This document shows, piece by piece, positions 41,496 through 49,816 of a DNA stretch of 64,000 nt (the first letter of the stretch is position 1; every line of letters begins with the position of its first letter). The stretch spans positions 7,209 to 71,208 of the forward strand of contig CAJLTA010000008.1 in the NCBI GenBank assembly GCA_905209455.1, given 5' to 3'. The position numbers and the translations under genes are program-made. This DNA comes from an uncultured Collinsella sp. Its GTDB lineage: Bacteria > Actinomycetota > Coriobacteriia > Coriobacteriales > Coriobacteriaceae. The notes beneath the pieces were generated by a model. The model was not told the origin of the DNA, ran no database searches, and saw nothing but the letters and a program-made list of their open reading frames with translations.

Positions 41496-42017
41496 ATGGA
41501 GACTATCGAAGCACTCATTCACCGCCGCAGCTGCCGCAACTACAGCGATCGTCCCGTCGAGGCCGAAAAGCTTGCACGTATTATCGAAGCCGGCCAATAT
41601 GCACCGAGCGGCATGGGCCGCCAGCCGGTGACGTTTGTCGCCGTCACCGACCCCGCGACCGTCGAGCGTCTCTCGCAGCTCAACGCGCAAGTCATGGGCA
41701 GCAACAGCGACCCCTTCTATGGCGCCAAGACCGTTGTGGTGGTGCTGGTTGACCGCAGCGTGCCCACACATCTGGAAGACGGCTCGCTCGCCATGGGCAA
41801 CCTGCTCAACGCTGCCTATGCGCTGGGCGTTGATTCGTGCTGGATTCATCGCGCCCACGAGGTTTTCGATTCGCCCGAGGGCCTGGAGCTACTGGCCAGT
41901 TGGGGTCTACCCGCCGACGGCAGCCTGCGCGGTGTCGGTCACTGCATTCTGGGCTATGCCGAGGACACGCTGCCCGAGCCCAAACCCCGCCGCGACAACG
42001 TGGTCTACGTAAGGTAA
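41496..42017 (+). CDS. Nitroreductase-family FMN oxidoreductase, short form
   Basis: This 173-residue protein has the flavin-binding start IHRRSCRNYSDRPVE, then AGQYAPSGMGRQPVTFV and NLLNAAYALGVDSCWIHRA. It uses NAD(P)H and FMN to reduce nitro groups, quinones or similar compounds. Its length fits the minimal single-domain subfamily, unlike the 282-residue relative at 20.4 kb. AAGGAG stands 7 nt before the ATG; upstream in-frame codons have no ribosome site. It is followed by a repeat that includes a GGGCGC-type hairpin likely to end transcription. Confidence 0.88.
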   Translation: METIEALIHRRSCRNYSDRPVEAEKLARIIEAGQYAPSGMGRQPVTFVAVTDPATVERLSQLNAQVMGSNSDPFYGAKTVVVVLVDRSVPTHLEDGSLAMGNLLNAAYALGVDSCWIHRAHEVFDSPEGLELLASWGLPADGSLRGVGHCILGYAEDTLPEPKPRRDNVVYVR

Positions 42018-42022
42018 TTAGT

Positions 42023-42164
42023 TCCGCCATTCTACCGAACGGCGGGCTCGTTGACGCTGCGCGGGCCGCATTCACGCCAATCTGACGTTCAATTTCGAGG
42101 GCGCGACCAGAAGGTCAGCGCCCTCTCATTTCACGTCACCTTGGCGCAAATGCGGCTCGCTCGC
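42023..42164. repeat. Repeat after nitroreductase, copy A of the GACGTTCAA...TCACGTCACCTT family
   Basis: It shares CGCTGCGCGGGC, CAATCTGACGTTCAA, GGGCGCGACCA(G/A)AAGGTCAGCGCCC and TTTCACGTCACCTT with 51521-51656. It begins with a locus-specific hairpin (CCGCC...GGCGG). In both places it directly follows a plus-strand gene. Confidence 0.65.
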
Positions 42165-42198
42165 TTTTGGCGACTGACATCGAATGAGCCACTGTCTT

Positions 42199-42235
42199 GG
42201 GCAGCTAAAAAAGCCCCGTCCCAAATTAGCTGCCC
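42199..42235. repeat. Palindromic repeat, GGGACGGGG type
   Basis: GGGCAGCTAA and TTAGCTGCCC enclose AAAAGCCCCGTCCCAAA. It lies 10 bp from the stop codon of the minus-strand gene that follows. Confidence 0.7.
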
Positions 42236-42245
42236 CACTCGCAAC

Positions 42246-42821
42246 TTATCCCGCCGATGGAGTTATTGCCGTTTCGCTCGTCTGATTCGCATCGACGTCG
42301 TCGCCTTGCTTGTCTTCGTCCTTTTGCACATCGGCGATGGTGGAGGCCGCCGCAACGATACCGCGCTGGGGCGCGACGCTCGTCTGGGCCTGAGCGCCCT
42401 CGACAACTTCTGTACCTACATGCGCGAGCTCGGGCGATTTAAACATTGCGTCCAAGTTGGCGCCACCGCCGGCATATCCGAGCGCAGCGAGCGCGATGAC
42501 GATCACTGCAACGGCGGCCACGATCGGCACGTAGCGATGCCAGCCGGCGGGATTGAGCCCGCTGCGGCGAGCCGCCCCGCGGCTGATGTAGCCGAGCGTT
42601 CCGTCGTGCTTGAGCTTTGAGCCCACCACGCGTTTGCGGCCCCACAGCGAGGACTCTGCCTGCATTGCCAAGCGGGCGCTTGCCGAAGGATAGCCGTATT
42701 TAGTGCGCCTGAACGAGCCATCAAACCCCGAGGCGTGTTTGCCCCACGTCACCGATGTTGTGCGTCGGTTGACCGGCGCAGCACTCCGCCTTCTGCGGCT
42801 CGGTTTTGAAGTCTCAGCCAT
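42246..42821 (-). CDS. Single-pass membrane protein of unknown function
   Basis: This 191-residue protein has a long, strongly basic N-terminal part (SKPSRRRRSAAPVNRR, several Arg/Ser/Gly stretches), one membrane helix at about 98-117 (YVPIVAAVAVIVIALAALGY) and an outer tail of some 70 residues rich in Ala, Asp, Gln and Thr. I do not recognise a family. The ATG at 42821 follows GAGGGC. It lies 84 bp after the regulator gene on the same strand and could be co-transcribed with it. A role in envelope organisation or nucleoid-membrane contact would fit the basic tail but is speculation. Confidence 0.65.
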   Translation of the reverse strand: MAETSKPSRRRRSAAPVNRRTTSVTWGKHASGFDGSFRRTKYGYPSASARLAMQAESSLWGRKRVVGSKLKHDGTLGYISRGAARRSGLNPAGWHRYVPIVAAVAVIVIALAALGYAGGGANLDAMFKSPELAHVGTEVVEGAQAQTSVAPQRGIVAAASTIADVQKDEDKQGDDVDANQTSETAITPSAG

Positions 42822-42905
42822 ATGCCCTCGCACGCCGTAACCAAATCGAAACAATAACGCTTTGGACTGTAGCACACGCGTCGCGTGCGGTCACGGGCGC
42901 CTCGC

Positions 42906-44123
42906 TCAACGGTCATCGTCCTTCAGCAAGCGCCACAGCGTTGTACGGCTTATGCCCAGCACCTCCGCCGCACGGGTTCGGTTGCCGTGGAGATGGTCTA
43001 CAACCAGACGCGCGATATCTCGCTCGGTATCGGCCAGCGGTCGTAGGATATACAGGTCACTTTCGAGTGTCGGGGCGCCAAAGGTTGCGGTCTTAATCAC
43101 GTCCTCTTGGGCGAGCACTTCCTCCGCTATAGCGCTGTACACCGTGCCCGCCCCCACCAATATATACAGTCGTTCCGAGACCTCGCGAAGCTGCAGATAA
43201 TTGCGCGGCCAGCGGTAAGCATCGAGCGTCTTCGTCGCCGCGGCAGACAGCGTGGGTGCTGCTGTCTCAAATGCATCAGCGAGATATTCCAAATAGCGCG
43301 CAACCTTCGTCGACGCGGCTCCCTGCTCGGCGATTGCCGGCGCCACGCTCACCGCGCAGGCGAAGCGCTCGGTCACAAACGCGGCTTGATCACTTTCGCC
43401 GCCGCCCGGCATGTCATTCGCTGTCAGCACCACATGGCAGCGCGTCGCCAACGCGGTGTCGGTCATCGTGGAGACCAGCTCGCGGAGGCGCTGGGGGCCA
43501 ACCGCGTTCCAGCCCTCAATGCAAAGGGTCAGCCCCGTTTGGAACAACGGCGATTCGGCGCTTTTGAGCACATAGCGCCAACCGCGCTCGGTGAGCTCAT
43601 CGAGCGCAACGGAAACAAAGGGCTGACCGGCAAAAGGACCGTCCAGATAGAGGCGCTTGGCGATCTCGACCTGACCCGCTCCCAGCTCGCCCTCGAGCAT
43701 AAGGGGCACACCGCGCGCGTAACTCTCTGCAACCGGCGCAGCCACCGAGGCCGCCCCCTCAACGATGCCGTACGCGCTCGATTCGTAGCGGGCCTCAACC
43801 TCGTCGGCGTTGAGCCACTCGATGCCCGCGTGCGCCGCGGCGCCGCGCACCTCGCGGACCACGACGACCCAAAGGCCCCCGCCCTCTTTGTCGGTGGGGC
43901 GAACGGTCAGGTTCAGGCGCGCACCCGCACGTCCCATAACCAGACGCGCGCCGTCTCCTATACGGTCGAGGCGCTCAGCGACAAAAGCCGCCACATCCCG
44001 CTCGAGCGCCGCGTCATTCATGGTCGAGATCGCGACGTCCCCACGCGCATCGATTGCCAATGCCGAGGCCCCGGCAGCAGCCAGGGCCTCGGTCAAGATG
44101 TTCAGCTTGGCATCGCTATCCAT
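42906..44123 (-). CDS. Fis-type regulator with degenerate AAA+ (NtrC/PrpR-like) core
   Basis: This 405-residue protein has the order of a sigma-54 activator: an N-terminal sensor-like domain (about 1-100), an AAA+-like centre (120-345) and a C-terminal Fis helix-turn-helix (NRTRAAEVLGISRTTLWRLL). The Walker A, normally GETGTGKE, reads GELGAGQV with the essential Lys replaced. The Walker B acidic pair is lost (TLCIEGWNAV), and the GAFTGA loop that contacts sigma-54 is absent. It therefore cannot act as a normal sigma-54 activator and is more likely a plain sigma-70 regulator. The ATG at 44123 follows AGGGG. The yeiH gene lies upstream on the same strand. Confidence 0.72.
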   Translation of the reverse strand: MDSDAKLNILTEALAAAGASALAIDARGDVAISTMNDAALERDVAAFVAERLDRIGDGARLVMGRAGARLNLTVRPTDKEGGGLWVVVVREVRGAAAHAGIEWLNADEVEARYESSAYGIVEGAASVAAPVAESYARGVPLMLEGELGAGQVEIAKRLYLDGPFAGQPFVSVALDELTERGWRYVLKSAESPLFQTGLTLCIEGWNAVGPQRLRELVSTMTDTALATRCHVVLTANDMPGGGESDQAAFVTERFACAVSVAPAIAEQGAASTKVARYLEYLADAFETAAPTLSAAATKTLDAYRWPRNYLQLREVSERLYILVGAGTVYSAIAEEVLAQEDVIKTATFGAPTLESDLYILRPLADTERDIARLVVDHLHGNRTRAAEVLGISRTTLWRLLKDDDR

Positions 44124-44248
44124 TATTTGCCCCTGTCCGCAGCGACGTGCAACCGCCGACGGTCGCACGACCGAGTGTTTCAAAATTGAACGATATTGCT
44201 CACCAAACACTATAGGGCAGAAAGCGCCGTCCTGCGAGTATAGGTGTT

Positions 44249-44337
44249 GCCCCGCATCGCCATCCTGGCGGGGCGATAAGAGCTCTTCGGGACTTATAAA
44301 CCTGCGGACAAGCCATACCCGCAAGAGCTCCTATCGC
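44249..44337. repeat. Two overlapping palindromes between yeiH and the regulator
   Basis: GCCCCGC...GCGGGGC (44249-44274) is followed by GCGATAAGAGCTCTT and AAGAGCTCCTATCGC (44273-44337) around a 35 bp loop that begins CGGGAC. They may terminate yeiH or bind the regulator encoded next to them. Confidence 0.5.
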
Positions 44338-44389
44338 TCCACCGTGAGAATGCGCTCGCCAGCACGCAGCACGCAAACAAGCTACTTCT

Positions 44390-45424
44390 CTACCAGATTC
44401 CCAGCACGTGTTGCATTCCCAAACTCATGCACGCAATGCCAATCCAGCAGCAAAAGCCCAGCGCGATGGGCTTGCCGCCCTTTTTGACCAGCTCGACGAT
44501 ATCGGTATTAAAGCCAATTGCCGCCATGGCCATCACGATGAAGAACTTCGACAGCTCTTTGATGGGCGCCGTAAAGGACGCGGGAAGCTGAAGCACCGTG
44601 GTGATCACACTCGCCAGCACAAAGAACAGCACAAACACGGGAAACGCGCGTTTAAGCGAGAACGTGCTCCTAGCGTCGCCGCCGGCCTTGCGCGCCAGAT
44701 GCATCTGCCAGCAAGCAAGCGCCAGCGTGATGGGAATGATGGCCAGCGTCCTGGTGAGCTTGACCACCGTGGCGCTCTCGAGCACATTGGCGCCGGGATG
44801 CATGCTGTCCCAAGCGCTCGCCGCAGCCGTTACGGACGAGGTGTCGTTGATGGCGGTACCGGCAAACAGGCCGAAGCCCTCGTTGGTCAGCCCGAGCATG
44901 CCGCCAAGCGTCGGAAACACGAGCGCCGCGATAACGTTAAACAGGAAGATGACCGAAATAGCCTGGGCAATCTCGCGATCGTCGGCATCGATGACGGGTG
45001 CGGTCGCGGCGATGGCAGAACCGCCGCAAATCGACGAACCCACACCCACAAGCGTCGCGATCTTGCCCGGCACGTTCATAACGTGGCAGAGCACAAAGGC
45101 GATGACAAGCGAGGTCGAGATTGTCGCCACGATAATCGGCAGCGACTGGGCGCCCTTGGACAGAATCTGGGAGAGGTTCATGCCAAAGCCAAGCAGGATA
45201 ACCGCGTACTGCAAGACTTTTTTGGACGTATAGGTGACGCCAGCGGCGAGCTGTTCGCGACGATTCTTGGGAAAGACGAGCGCCAGGACCATGCCAAAGA
45301 GGATGGCAAATACCGGACCGCCGACCACCTCAATTTGTTTGCCGAGCAGCGTCGCGGGAATGGCGATGATTAGGCAGAACAAGACGCCTTTCCAGCGCTC
45401 GCGTACGATATTTGCCAGTTGCAT
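44390..45424 (-). CDS. YeiH/UPF0324-family membrane transporter (putative sulfate exporter family)
   Basis: This 344-residue membrane protein has about ten hydrophobic helices and the YeiH features VLQYAVILLGFGMNL, LVGVGSSICGGSAIAATAPV and GTAINDTSSVTAA. The family is annotated as a putative sulfate or small-anion exporter; direct evidence for the substrate is limited. The ATG at 45424 follows AAAGGAA. It is divergent from a GntR/FadR regulator at 45588, which is the most likely controller. Confidence 0.88.
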   Translation of the reverse strand: MQLANIVRERWKGVLFCLIIAIPATLLGKQIEVVGGPVFAILFGMVLALVFPKNRREQLAAGVTYTSKKVLQYAVILLGFGMNLSQILSKGAQSLPIIVATISTSLVIAFVLCHVMNVPGKIATLVGVGSSICGGSAIAATAPVIDADDREIAQAISVIFLFNVIAALVFPTLGGMLGLTNEGFGLFAGTAINDTSSVTAAASAWDSMHPGANVLESATVVKLTRTLAIIPITLALACWQMHLARKAGGDARSTFSLKRAFPVFVLFFVLASVITTVLQLPASFTAPIKELSKFFIVMAMAAIGFNTDIVELVKKGGKPIALGFCCWIGIACMSLGMQHVLGIW

Positions 45425-45587
45425 ATGGGATTCCTTCTTTCTATTTCACGTTTGCGACGGCTTATGATACGGCAACATTGAGCGCAGCCTTGCGCAAACA
45501 CAGACTAAGATGCCGCAATAGTTCTCAGGCAACAGCCGAATTACCCACCGCGGAGAGCTGATTCGCGGCATAATTAACAACTGACAT

Positions 45588-46319
45588 ATGAGTTTGATAG
45601 AACAGTTGCGAGGCGCTATGGAAGAATCGATGCACGTCGGCGAGCAGGAAACGAGCCTACAGGACCAGTCCTACCACACCATTCGACGCAAAATCGTCTA
45701 CCTGGACTACAAACCGGGCGAAAAGCTGGGCGTCAAGCAACTTTGCGACGACCTGGATATGGGTCGCACGCCCGTGCGCGAGGCTTTGGTTCGCTTGGCG
45801 CAGGAAGGCCTGGTGCGCACCGTGCCCCAGAGCGGCACCTATGTCTCGCCCATCAACCTCACCCTTGCCGAGAGTGCCTGTTACATCCGCGAGCATCTGG
45901 AAAAGCAGGTGATTGTGGAGTGCTGTGCGCGCGCCACGTCGGCCGGCATCGAGCAGCTCGACCGCGCCATCGTGCTGCAGGAAAAGGCCATGGCCGAAGA
46001 GGATCGCATCGGCTTCTTTTTGAGCGACAACCTCATGCATCACATGATTTTTAGCATCGCATGTCGCAGCACCGTGTGGTCGTGGCTCGAAGAGACCAAT
46101 GCCGACCTGGAGCGCTTCCGCTGGCTGCGCGCCGCCACGCAGGTTCTCGACAATCAGGACATCGTGAACGAGCACAAGCAGATTCGCCGCGCTATCGCCG
46201 GTCGCGACCCCATCGAAGCGAGCTTTTTGGTCAGCAAGCACCTGCATATGATGTTCCGCAACCAGACCGAGGTTCTGGACCAGTTCCCCGAGTACTTCGA
46301 GACCAGCAAGCTCCGCTAA
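45588..46319 (+). CDS. GntR-family regulator, FadR/FCD subfamily
   Basis: This 243-residue protein has a winged helix (LGVKQLCDDLDMGRTPVREA, LVRLAQEGLVRTVPQSGTYV) and a C-terminal FCD ligand-binding domain with metal-site histidines (DNLMHHMIF, SKHLHMMF). Such proteins respond to carboxylic acids or sugar acids. The start at 45588 has no ribosome site; an ATG at 45618 with GAGG 4 nt upstream would give a protein 10 residues shorter. It is divergent from yeiH, separated by 163 bp. Confidence 0.87.
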   Translation: MSLIEQLRGAMEESMHVGEQETSLQDQSYHTIRRKIVYLDYKPGEKLGVKQLCDDLDMGRTPVREALVRLAQEGLVRTVPQSGTYVSPINLTLAESACYIREHLEKQVIVECCARATSAGIEQLDRAIVLQEKAMAEEDRIGFFLSDNLMHHMIFSIACRSTVWSWLEETNADLERFRWLRAATQVLDNQDIVNEHKQIRRAIAGRDPIEASFLVSKHLHMMFRNQTEVLDQFPEYFETSKLR

Positions 46320-46368
46320 CCTGCCAAATTGGGACAGGTTCATTTTGGCAGGTTTTATCTGGGCAAAT
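46320..46368. repeat. CCTGCCAAA palindrome with GGGACAGG core, copy 1
   Basis: CCTGCCAAA and TTTTGGCAGG enclose TTGGGACAGGTTCA, followed by GTTTTATCTGGG. Copies lie at 48507 (inverted), 51697 and 53786. It begins at the GntR stop codon. Confidence 0.75.
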
Positions 46369-46373
46369 GAAAC

Positions 46374-46407
46374 AAGGCCCGGCTCCGCTGCAACGGAGCC
46401 GGGCCTT
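46374..46407. terminator. Bidirectional terminator between gntR and glmS
   Basis: AAGGCCCGGCTCCG and its exact complement with a 6 nt loop. T-rich tracts lie on the minus side (TTGTTTC). Confidence 0.8.
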
Positions 46408-46430
46408 GGTCGCCAGAATGGCGGAACCAA

Positions 46431-48278
46431 CTACTCCACGGTAACGCTCTTTGCCAGGTTGCGGGGCTGGTCGACGTCGCAGCCGCGCAGGATGGCGACC
46501 TCGCGGGCGAGCAGCTGCAGCGGGACGCTCGCCGTGATGGGGCTGAACACGTCGCGGACTGCTGGCACGCGGATAATGCAGTCGGCGATTTTGTTGATCT
46601 CCTCGTCGCCCTCGGTGGCAACGACGATGACCTTGGCGCCGCGCGCCTTGCACTCCATAAGGTTCGACACGGTCTTGTCGTAGGTGGCACTCTTGGTGGC
46701 CACGGCGATGACAGGGAAGCCCGGGTCGATCAGGGCAATGGGGCCATGCTTCATCTCACCGGCGGCATATGCCTCGGCGTGCAGGTAGCTGACTTCCTTG
46801 AGCTTGAGCGCACCCTCGTAGGAAATAGCGGCACCCATGCCACGGCCCACGAACAGCGCCGACTGCGCGTCCTTGCACAGCAGGGCAGCCTCATGAACGG
46901 CCTCGGTTTGGGTATCCAAAATCCACTGGATCTGCTCGGCCGTATCGGAAAGCTCGCGGAACAGCATGCGCGCCTGCTTGGTGGTCAAGCGGTACTTGAC
47001 CTGCGCCAGCAGCAGGGCCAAAAGCGTAAGGCTCACGACCTGGCCGATGAAGCTCTTGGTCGAGGCGACCGCGATCTCCTTGTTGGCCTTGGTGTAGATG
47101 ACGCCGTCGCTCTCACGCGCCACGGGGCTGCCCACCACGTTGGTGATGCCGAAGACCTTGGCACCCTTGATGCGCGCGTCGCGAATGGCGGCAAGGGTAT
47201 CGGCCGTCTCGCCCGACTGGGACACGGCAACGACAAGCGTCGTCGGCGTAATGATGGGGTTGCGATAACGGAACTCGCTGGCCGCCTCCACCTCGGTGGG
47301 GATGCGAGCCCAGCCCTCAATGAGATTCTTGGCAATGAGGCCAGCATGATAGCTGGTGCCGCAAGCGATCACGTAGACGCGGTCGATGTCGTTGAGTTCC
47401 TCGAGCGAAAGGCCCAGCTCGTCGATGTCGAGCTCGCCGGCCGGCGTCATACGACCAACCAGCGTGTCGCGCACGACGCGCGGCTGCTCGTGAATCTCCT
47501 TGAGCATAAAGTCGGGATAACCGCCCTTTTCTGCCATGTCCAGGTCCCAGTCGATGTAGGTGACCTTGGGCTCGATAACGTTGCCGGCCTCGTCGGTGTA
47601 CTCGACGCCTGTGGGCGTGAGCTTGGCAAACTGACCGTCCTCGAGCACCACGACATCGCGGGTGGCGTCGATGAGCGCGATGACATCGGAGGCGACATAG
47701 GCGCCGGTCTCGCCCACGCCGACCACGATCGGGGAATCCTTGCGGGCCACGGCGATCACGCCGGGCTCGTCAGCGCACACGGCGGCCAGACCATAGGCAC
47801 CGACCACGTGGGTGCAAGCCTCGCGCACGGAGGCCATCAGGTCGTGCGTCTCGGCATAAGCCTCTTCGATCAGATGCGCGAAGACCTCGGTATCGGTCTC
47901 GCTCTTAAAGTGGTGGCCGCGGCCCTCCAGCTCTTCGCGCAGCTCGGCGAAGTTCTCGATGATGCCGTTGTGGACGATGGCGATACGACCGTCGCAGCTG
48001 GTGTGGGGGTGAGCGTTAACGACGGAGGGCTTGCCGTGGGTGGCCCAACGGGTATGGCCGATACCGCAGGTAGCGTCGCTGTCGATGTTGGAAAGCTCGC
48101 TCTCCAGACCCGCGACCTTGCCCACGCGGCGGATGACGTCGAGGTGCGCCGCGGCGCCCTCGCCCACCTCGAGCGCGACGCCCGAGGAGTCATAGCCGCG
48201 ATACTCCATACGCTTGAGGCCCGTGACCAGGATGTTCTTTGCAATATCAGAGCCGGTGTAGCCGACGATTCCGCACAT
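46431..48278 (-). CDS. glmS: Glutamine-fructose-6-phosphate aminotransferase (isomerising)
   Basis: This 615-residue enzyme has the N-terminal glutaminase domain starting MCGIVGYTG with nucleophile Cys2, HTRWATHG and HNGIIEN. Two SIS sugar-isomerase domains follow (VIACGTSYHAG, VSQSGETADT, KELKEVSYLHAEAY region) and it ends KSVTVE. It makes glucosamine-6-phosphate from fructose-6-phosphate and glutamine, the first step to UDP-GlcNAc and peptidoglycan. There is no glmS ribozyme in the 5' region. AAGGGA precedes the ATG by 8 nt. A TACAAT box (48353-48358) and a palindrome at 48377-48413 lie upstream, shared with the divergent lacI-type gene. Confidence 0.97.
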   Translation of the reverse strand: MCGIVGYTGSDIAKNILVTGLKRMEYRGYDSSGVALEVGEGAAAHLDVIRRVGKVAGLESELSNIDSDATCGIGHTRWATHGKPSVVNAHPHTSCDGRIAIVHNGIIENFAELREELEGRGHHFKSETDTEVFAHLIEEAYAETHDLMASVREACTHVVGAYGLAAVCADEPGVIAVARKDSPIVVGVGETGAYVASDVIALIDATRDVVVLEDGQFAKLTPTGVEYTDEAGNVIEPKVTYIDWDLDMAEKGGYPDFMLKEIHEQPRVVRDTLVGRMTPAGELDIDELGLSLEELNDIDRVYVIACGTSYHAGLIAKNLIEGWARIPTEVEAASEFRYRNPIITPTTLVVAVSQSGETADTLAAIRDARIKGAKVFGITNVVGSPVARESDGVIYTKANKEIAVASTKSFIGQVVSLTLLALLLAQVKYRLTTKQARMLFRELSDTAEQIQWILDTQTEAVHEAALLCKDAQSALFVGRGMGAAISYEGALKLKEVSYLHAEAYAAGEMKHGPIALIDPGFPVIAVATKSATYDKTVSNLMECKARGAKVIVVATEGDEEINKIADCIIRVPAVRDVFSPITASVPLQLLAREVAILRGCDVDQPRNLAKSVTVE

Positions 48279-48376
48279 AAGATAAATCCCTTCGTTCGCG
48301 TGACTGCAAGACGTCCACGCACAAGGGGCGCTGAGACGTATAACGTTCGAGTATTGTACTCACGCAAACGCAAGCT

Positions 48377-48413
48377 GATATACCAGAAGTGGTATCTCAA
48401 CTTAGATACCACT
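48377..48413. promoter_or_regulatory. Palindromic operator candidate between glmS and the LacI-type gene
   Basis: AGTGGTATCT (48388-48397) and AGATACCACT (48404-48413) are a perfect 10 bp inverted repeat with a 6 bp spacer. A further half site GATATACC (48377-48384) gives a second, overlapping inverted repeat. It lies about 20 bp upstream of the glmS -10 box. Confidence 0.5.
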
Positions 48414-48438
48414 CGATGCACACACGTCCAGCCGGTCC

Positions 48439-48475
48439 AAACCACCACAAAGGTGCCTGCCCCCTTCGTGGTGGT
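48439..48475. repeat. Palindromic repeat, AACCACCAC arms, copy 2
   Basis: AAACCACCACAAAGG and CCTTCGTGGTGGT flank TGCCTGCCC, the reverse of the GGGACAGGCA core at 17915-17953. Confidence 0.65.
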
Positions 48476-48506
48476 CGCGCTGGCAATAGCGTTTGCCCAG
48501 ATAAAA

Positions 48507-48540
48507 CCTGCCAAAAAAAACCTGTCCCTTTTTGGAAGGT
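48507..48540. repeat. CCTGCCAAA palindrome, copy 2 (inverted)
   Basis: GATAAAACCTGCCAAA, then AACCTGTCCC, then TTTTTGGAAGG: the complement of the 46320 copy including its GGTTTTATC extension. It lies directly upstream of the -10 box (TACAAT, 48550-48555) of the LacI-type gene. Confidence 0.65.
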
Positions 48541-48590
48541 TTGGGATGCTACAATCTGGCTTGTACTTGAAACGCATCAAAGGGGCCGCT

Positions 48591-49703
48591 ATGGCAAAGG
48601 TAAAAATCAGCGACGTCGCGCGCGAGGCCGGGGTTTCGTTGGGCACGGTTTCCAACGCGCTCAACCACCCCGAAAAGCTGCGCCCCGAGACCCTCAAGCT
48701 CATCAACGAGACCATCAATCGCCTTGGCTACCTGCCCAACCAAAGCGCCCGTCAGCTCGCGGGCGGCGCCACCAAGTCCTTTGGCCTGGTGCTCCCCCGT
48801 CTCGATCACGGCTTTTCGCTCCAAATCGCCAGCGGCGCCCACAACGAGGCCCGCAAGCACGGCTACGACTTGCTCATCGCCAACGCCGATAACGACGATA
48901 TTCTCGAGGACCATTACCTGCGCTACTTTATGGGCACCCAGATGTCCGGCGTCATGGTTCAGCCCATGGCATCCCCCGACTGGCACCCCGCCATGACCAA
49001 GATGCCCGTGCCGATCGTCCATCTGGACATCCATTGCTCCGAGCCCGGCTACTACGTAGCGGCCGACAACGAGGCCCAGGGTCGCATCATTGCCGAACTT
49101 GCTATCGCCCGCGGCGCGCACCATATTGTCGTCGTCGGCCGAGCAGCATTTATGCAACTCACCCTGCGCGTCCTTGGCATTCATAAGGCGCTCGCCCTGC
49201 ACCCCGATATCAAGATCGAAGTCATCGACGCCGGCGAATGGAATACCGCTGCCGACGGCTACGGCATCGGTGCCCAAATCGCCGAGCGCCCCGCGGACGA
49301 ACGTCCCGATTTTGTCGTCGGCCTGACCGATGTGTTGGCCTCGGGCGTCGTTTCGGCACTGGTCAACAAGGGCATCTCTGTCCCCGGGCAAGTACGCGTG
49401 GCCGGATGCGACGGCAACCCGCTCGCTTGGAGCGGATCGGTCCCGCTCACTACGGTAGCGCCCCCGGGCTACGAGATTGGCCGCAAGGGTGTCCAACTGC
49501 TGATGGAGCAAATCGAGAACAAGGTCCCGACAAAGACCAAGCATATCCACGTCAGCTCTGCCGCGCGCACCGTCACCGCGGTCACGGCCATCGAGGACAT
49601 CAACCGCCAAGAACTCGTGCGGCCGTTCCTGCTGGAACGCGCCAGCACCCAGGCAAGCAGCCAGACCGACGCCACGGCCATCAACCTCGGTGCGTATCTA
49701 TAG
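48591..49703 (+). CDS. LacI/GalR-family transcriptional regulator
   Basis: This 370-residue protein begins MAKVKISDVAREAGVSLGTV, a textbook LacI helix-turn-helix with hinge helix (PNQSARQLAG), followed by a periplasmic-binding-protein-like sugar domain. The C-terminal 35 residues (from about 335) extend past the usual end. The start follows AAAGGGG. An upstream continuation of the frame across glmS is a chance opening on its opposite strand. It faces away from glmS and may regulate sugar or amino-sugar genes; the palindrome at 48388-48413 is the nearest candidate site. Confidence 0.9.
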   Translation: MAKVKISDVAREAGVSLGTVSNALNHPEKLRPETLKLINETINRLGYLPNQSARQLAGGATKSFGLVLPRLDHGFSLQIASGAHNEARKHGYDLLIANADNDDILEDHYLRYFMGTQMSGVMVQPMASPDWHPAMTKMPVPIVHLDIHCSEPGYYVAADNEAQGRIIAELAIARGAHHIVVVGRAAFMQLTLRVLGIHKALALHPDIKIEVIDAGEWNTAADGYGIGAQIAERPADERPDFVVGLTDVLASGVVSALVNKGISVPGQVRVAGCDGNPLAWSGSVPLTTVAPPGYEIGRKGVQLLMEQIENKVPTKTKHIHVSSAARTVTAVTAIEDINRQELVRPFLLERASTQASSQTDATAINLGAYL

Positions 49704-49729
49704 CACGCCCGCAAGTATGCTAAGTCGCC

Positions 49730-49777
49730 GCTCAAGCAAAAGGGGCCCGACCATTGCCGGGCCCCTTTTGCTTGAGC
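49730..49777. terminator. Bidirectional terminator between the LacI-type and HAD genes
   Basis: GCTCAAGCAAAAGGGGCCCG and its exact complement form a 20 bp stem with an 8 nt loop. Both strands carry a T-run in the stem. Confidence 0.85.
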
Positions 49778-49816
49778 GCAAACGTGAGCAATCGCTCGTT
49801 TCAACGCCGCAATTTT

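Noticed and set aside
48279..48430. glmS ribozyme or amino-sugar riboswitch in the glmS leader
   Set aside because: I could not find the conserved ribozyme core or pseudoknots. The only structured feature is the DNA palindrome at 48388-48413, upstream of the likely start.
46746..48590. A long N-terminal extension of the LacI-type gene across glmS
   Set aside because: The frame is open by chance antisense to glmS. The LacI start at 48591 has a ribosome site and the exact family N-terminus.
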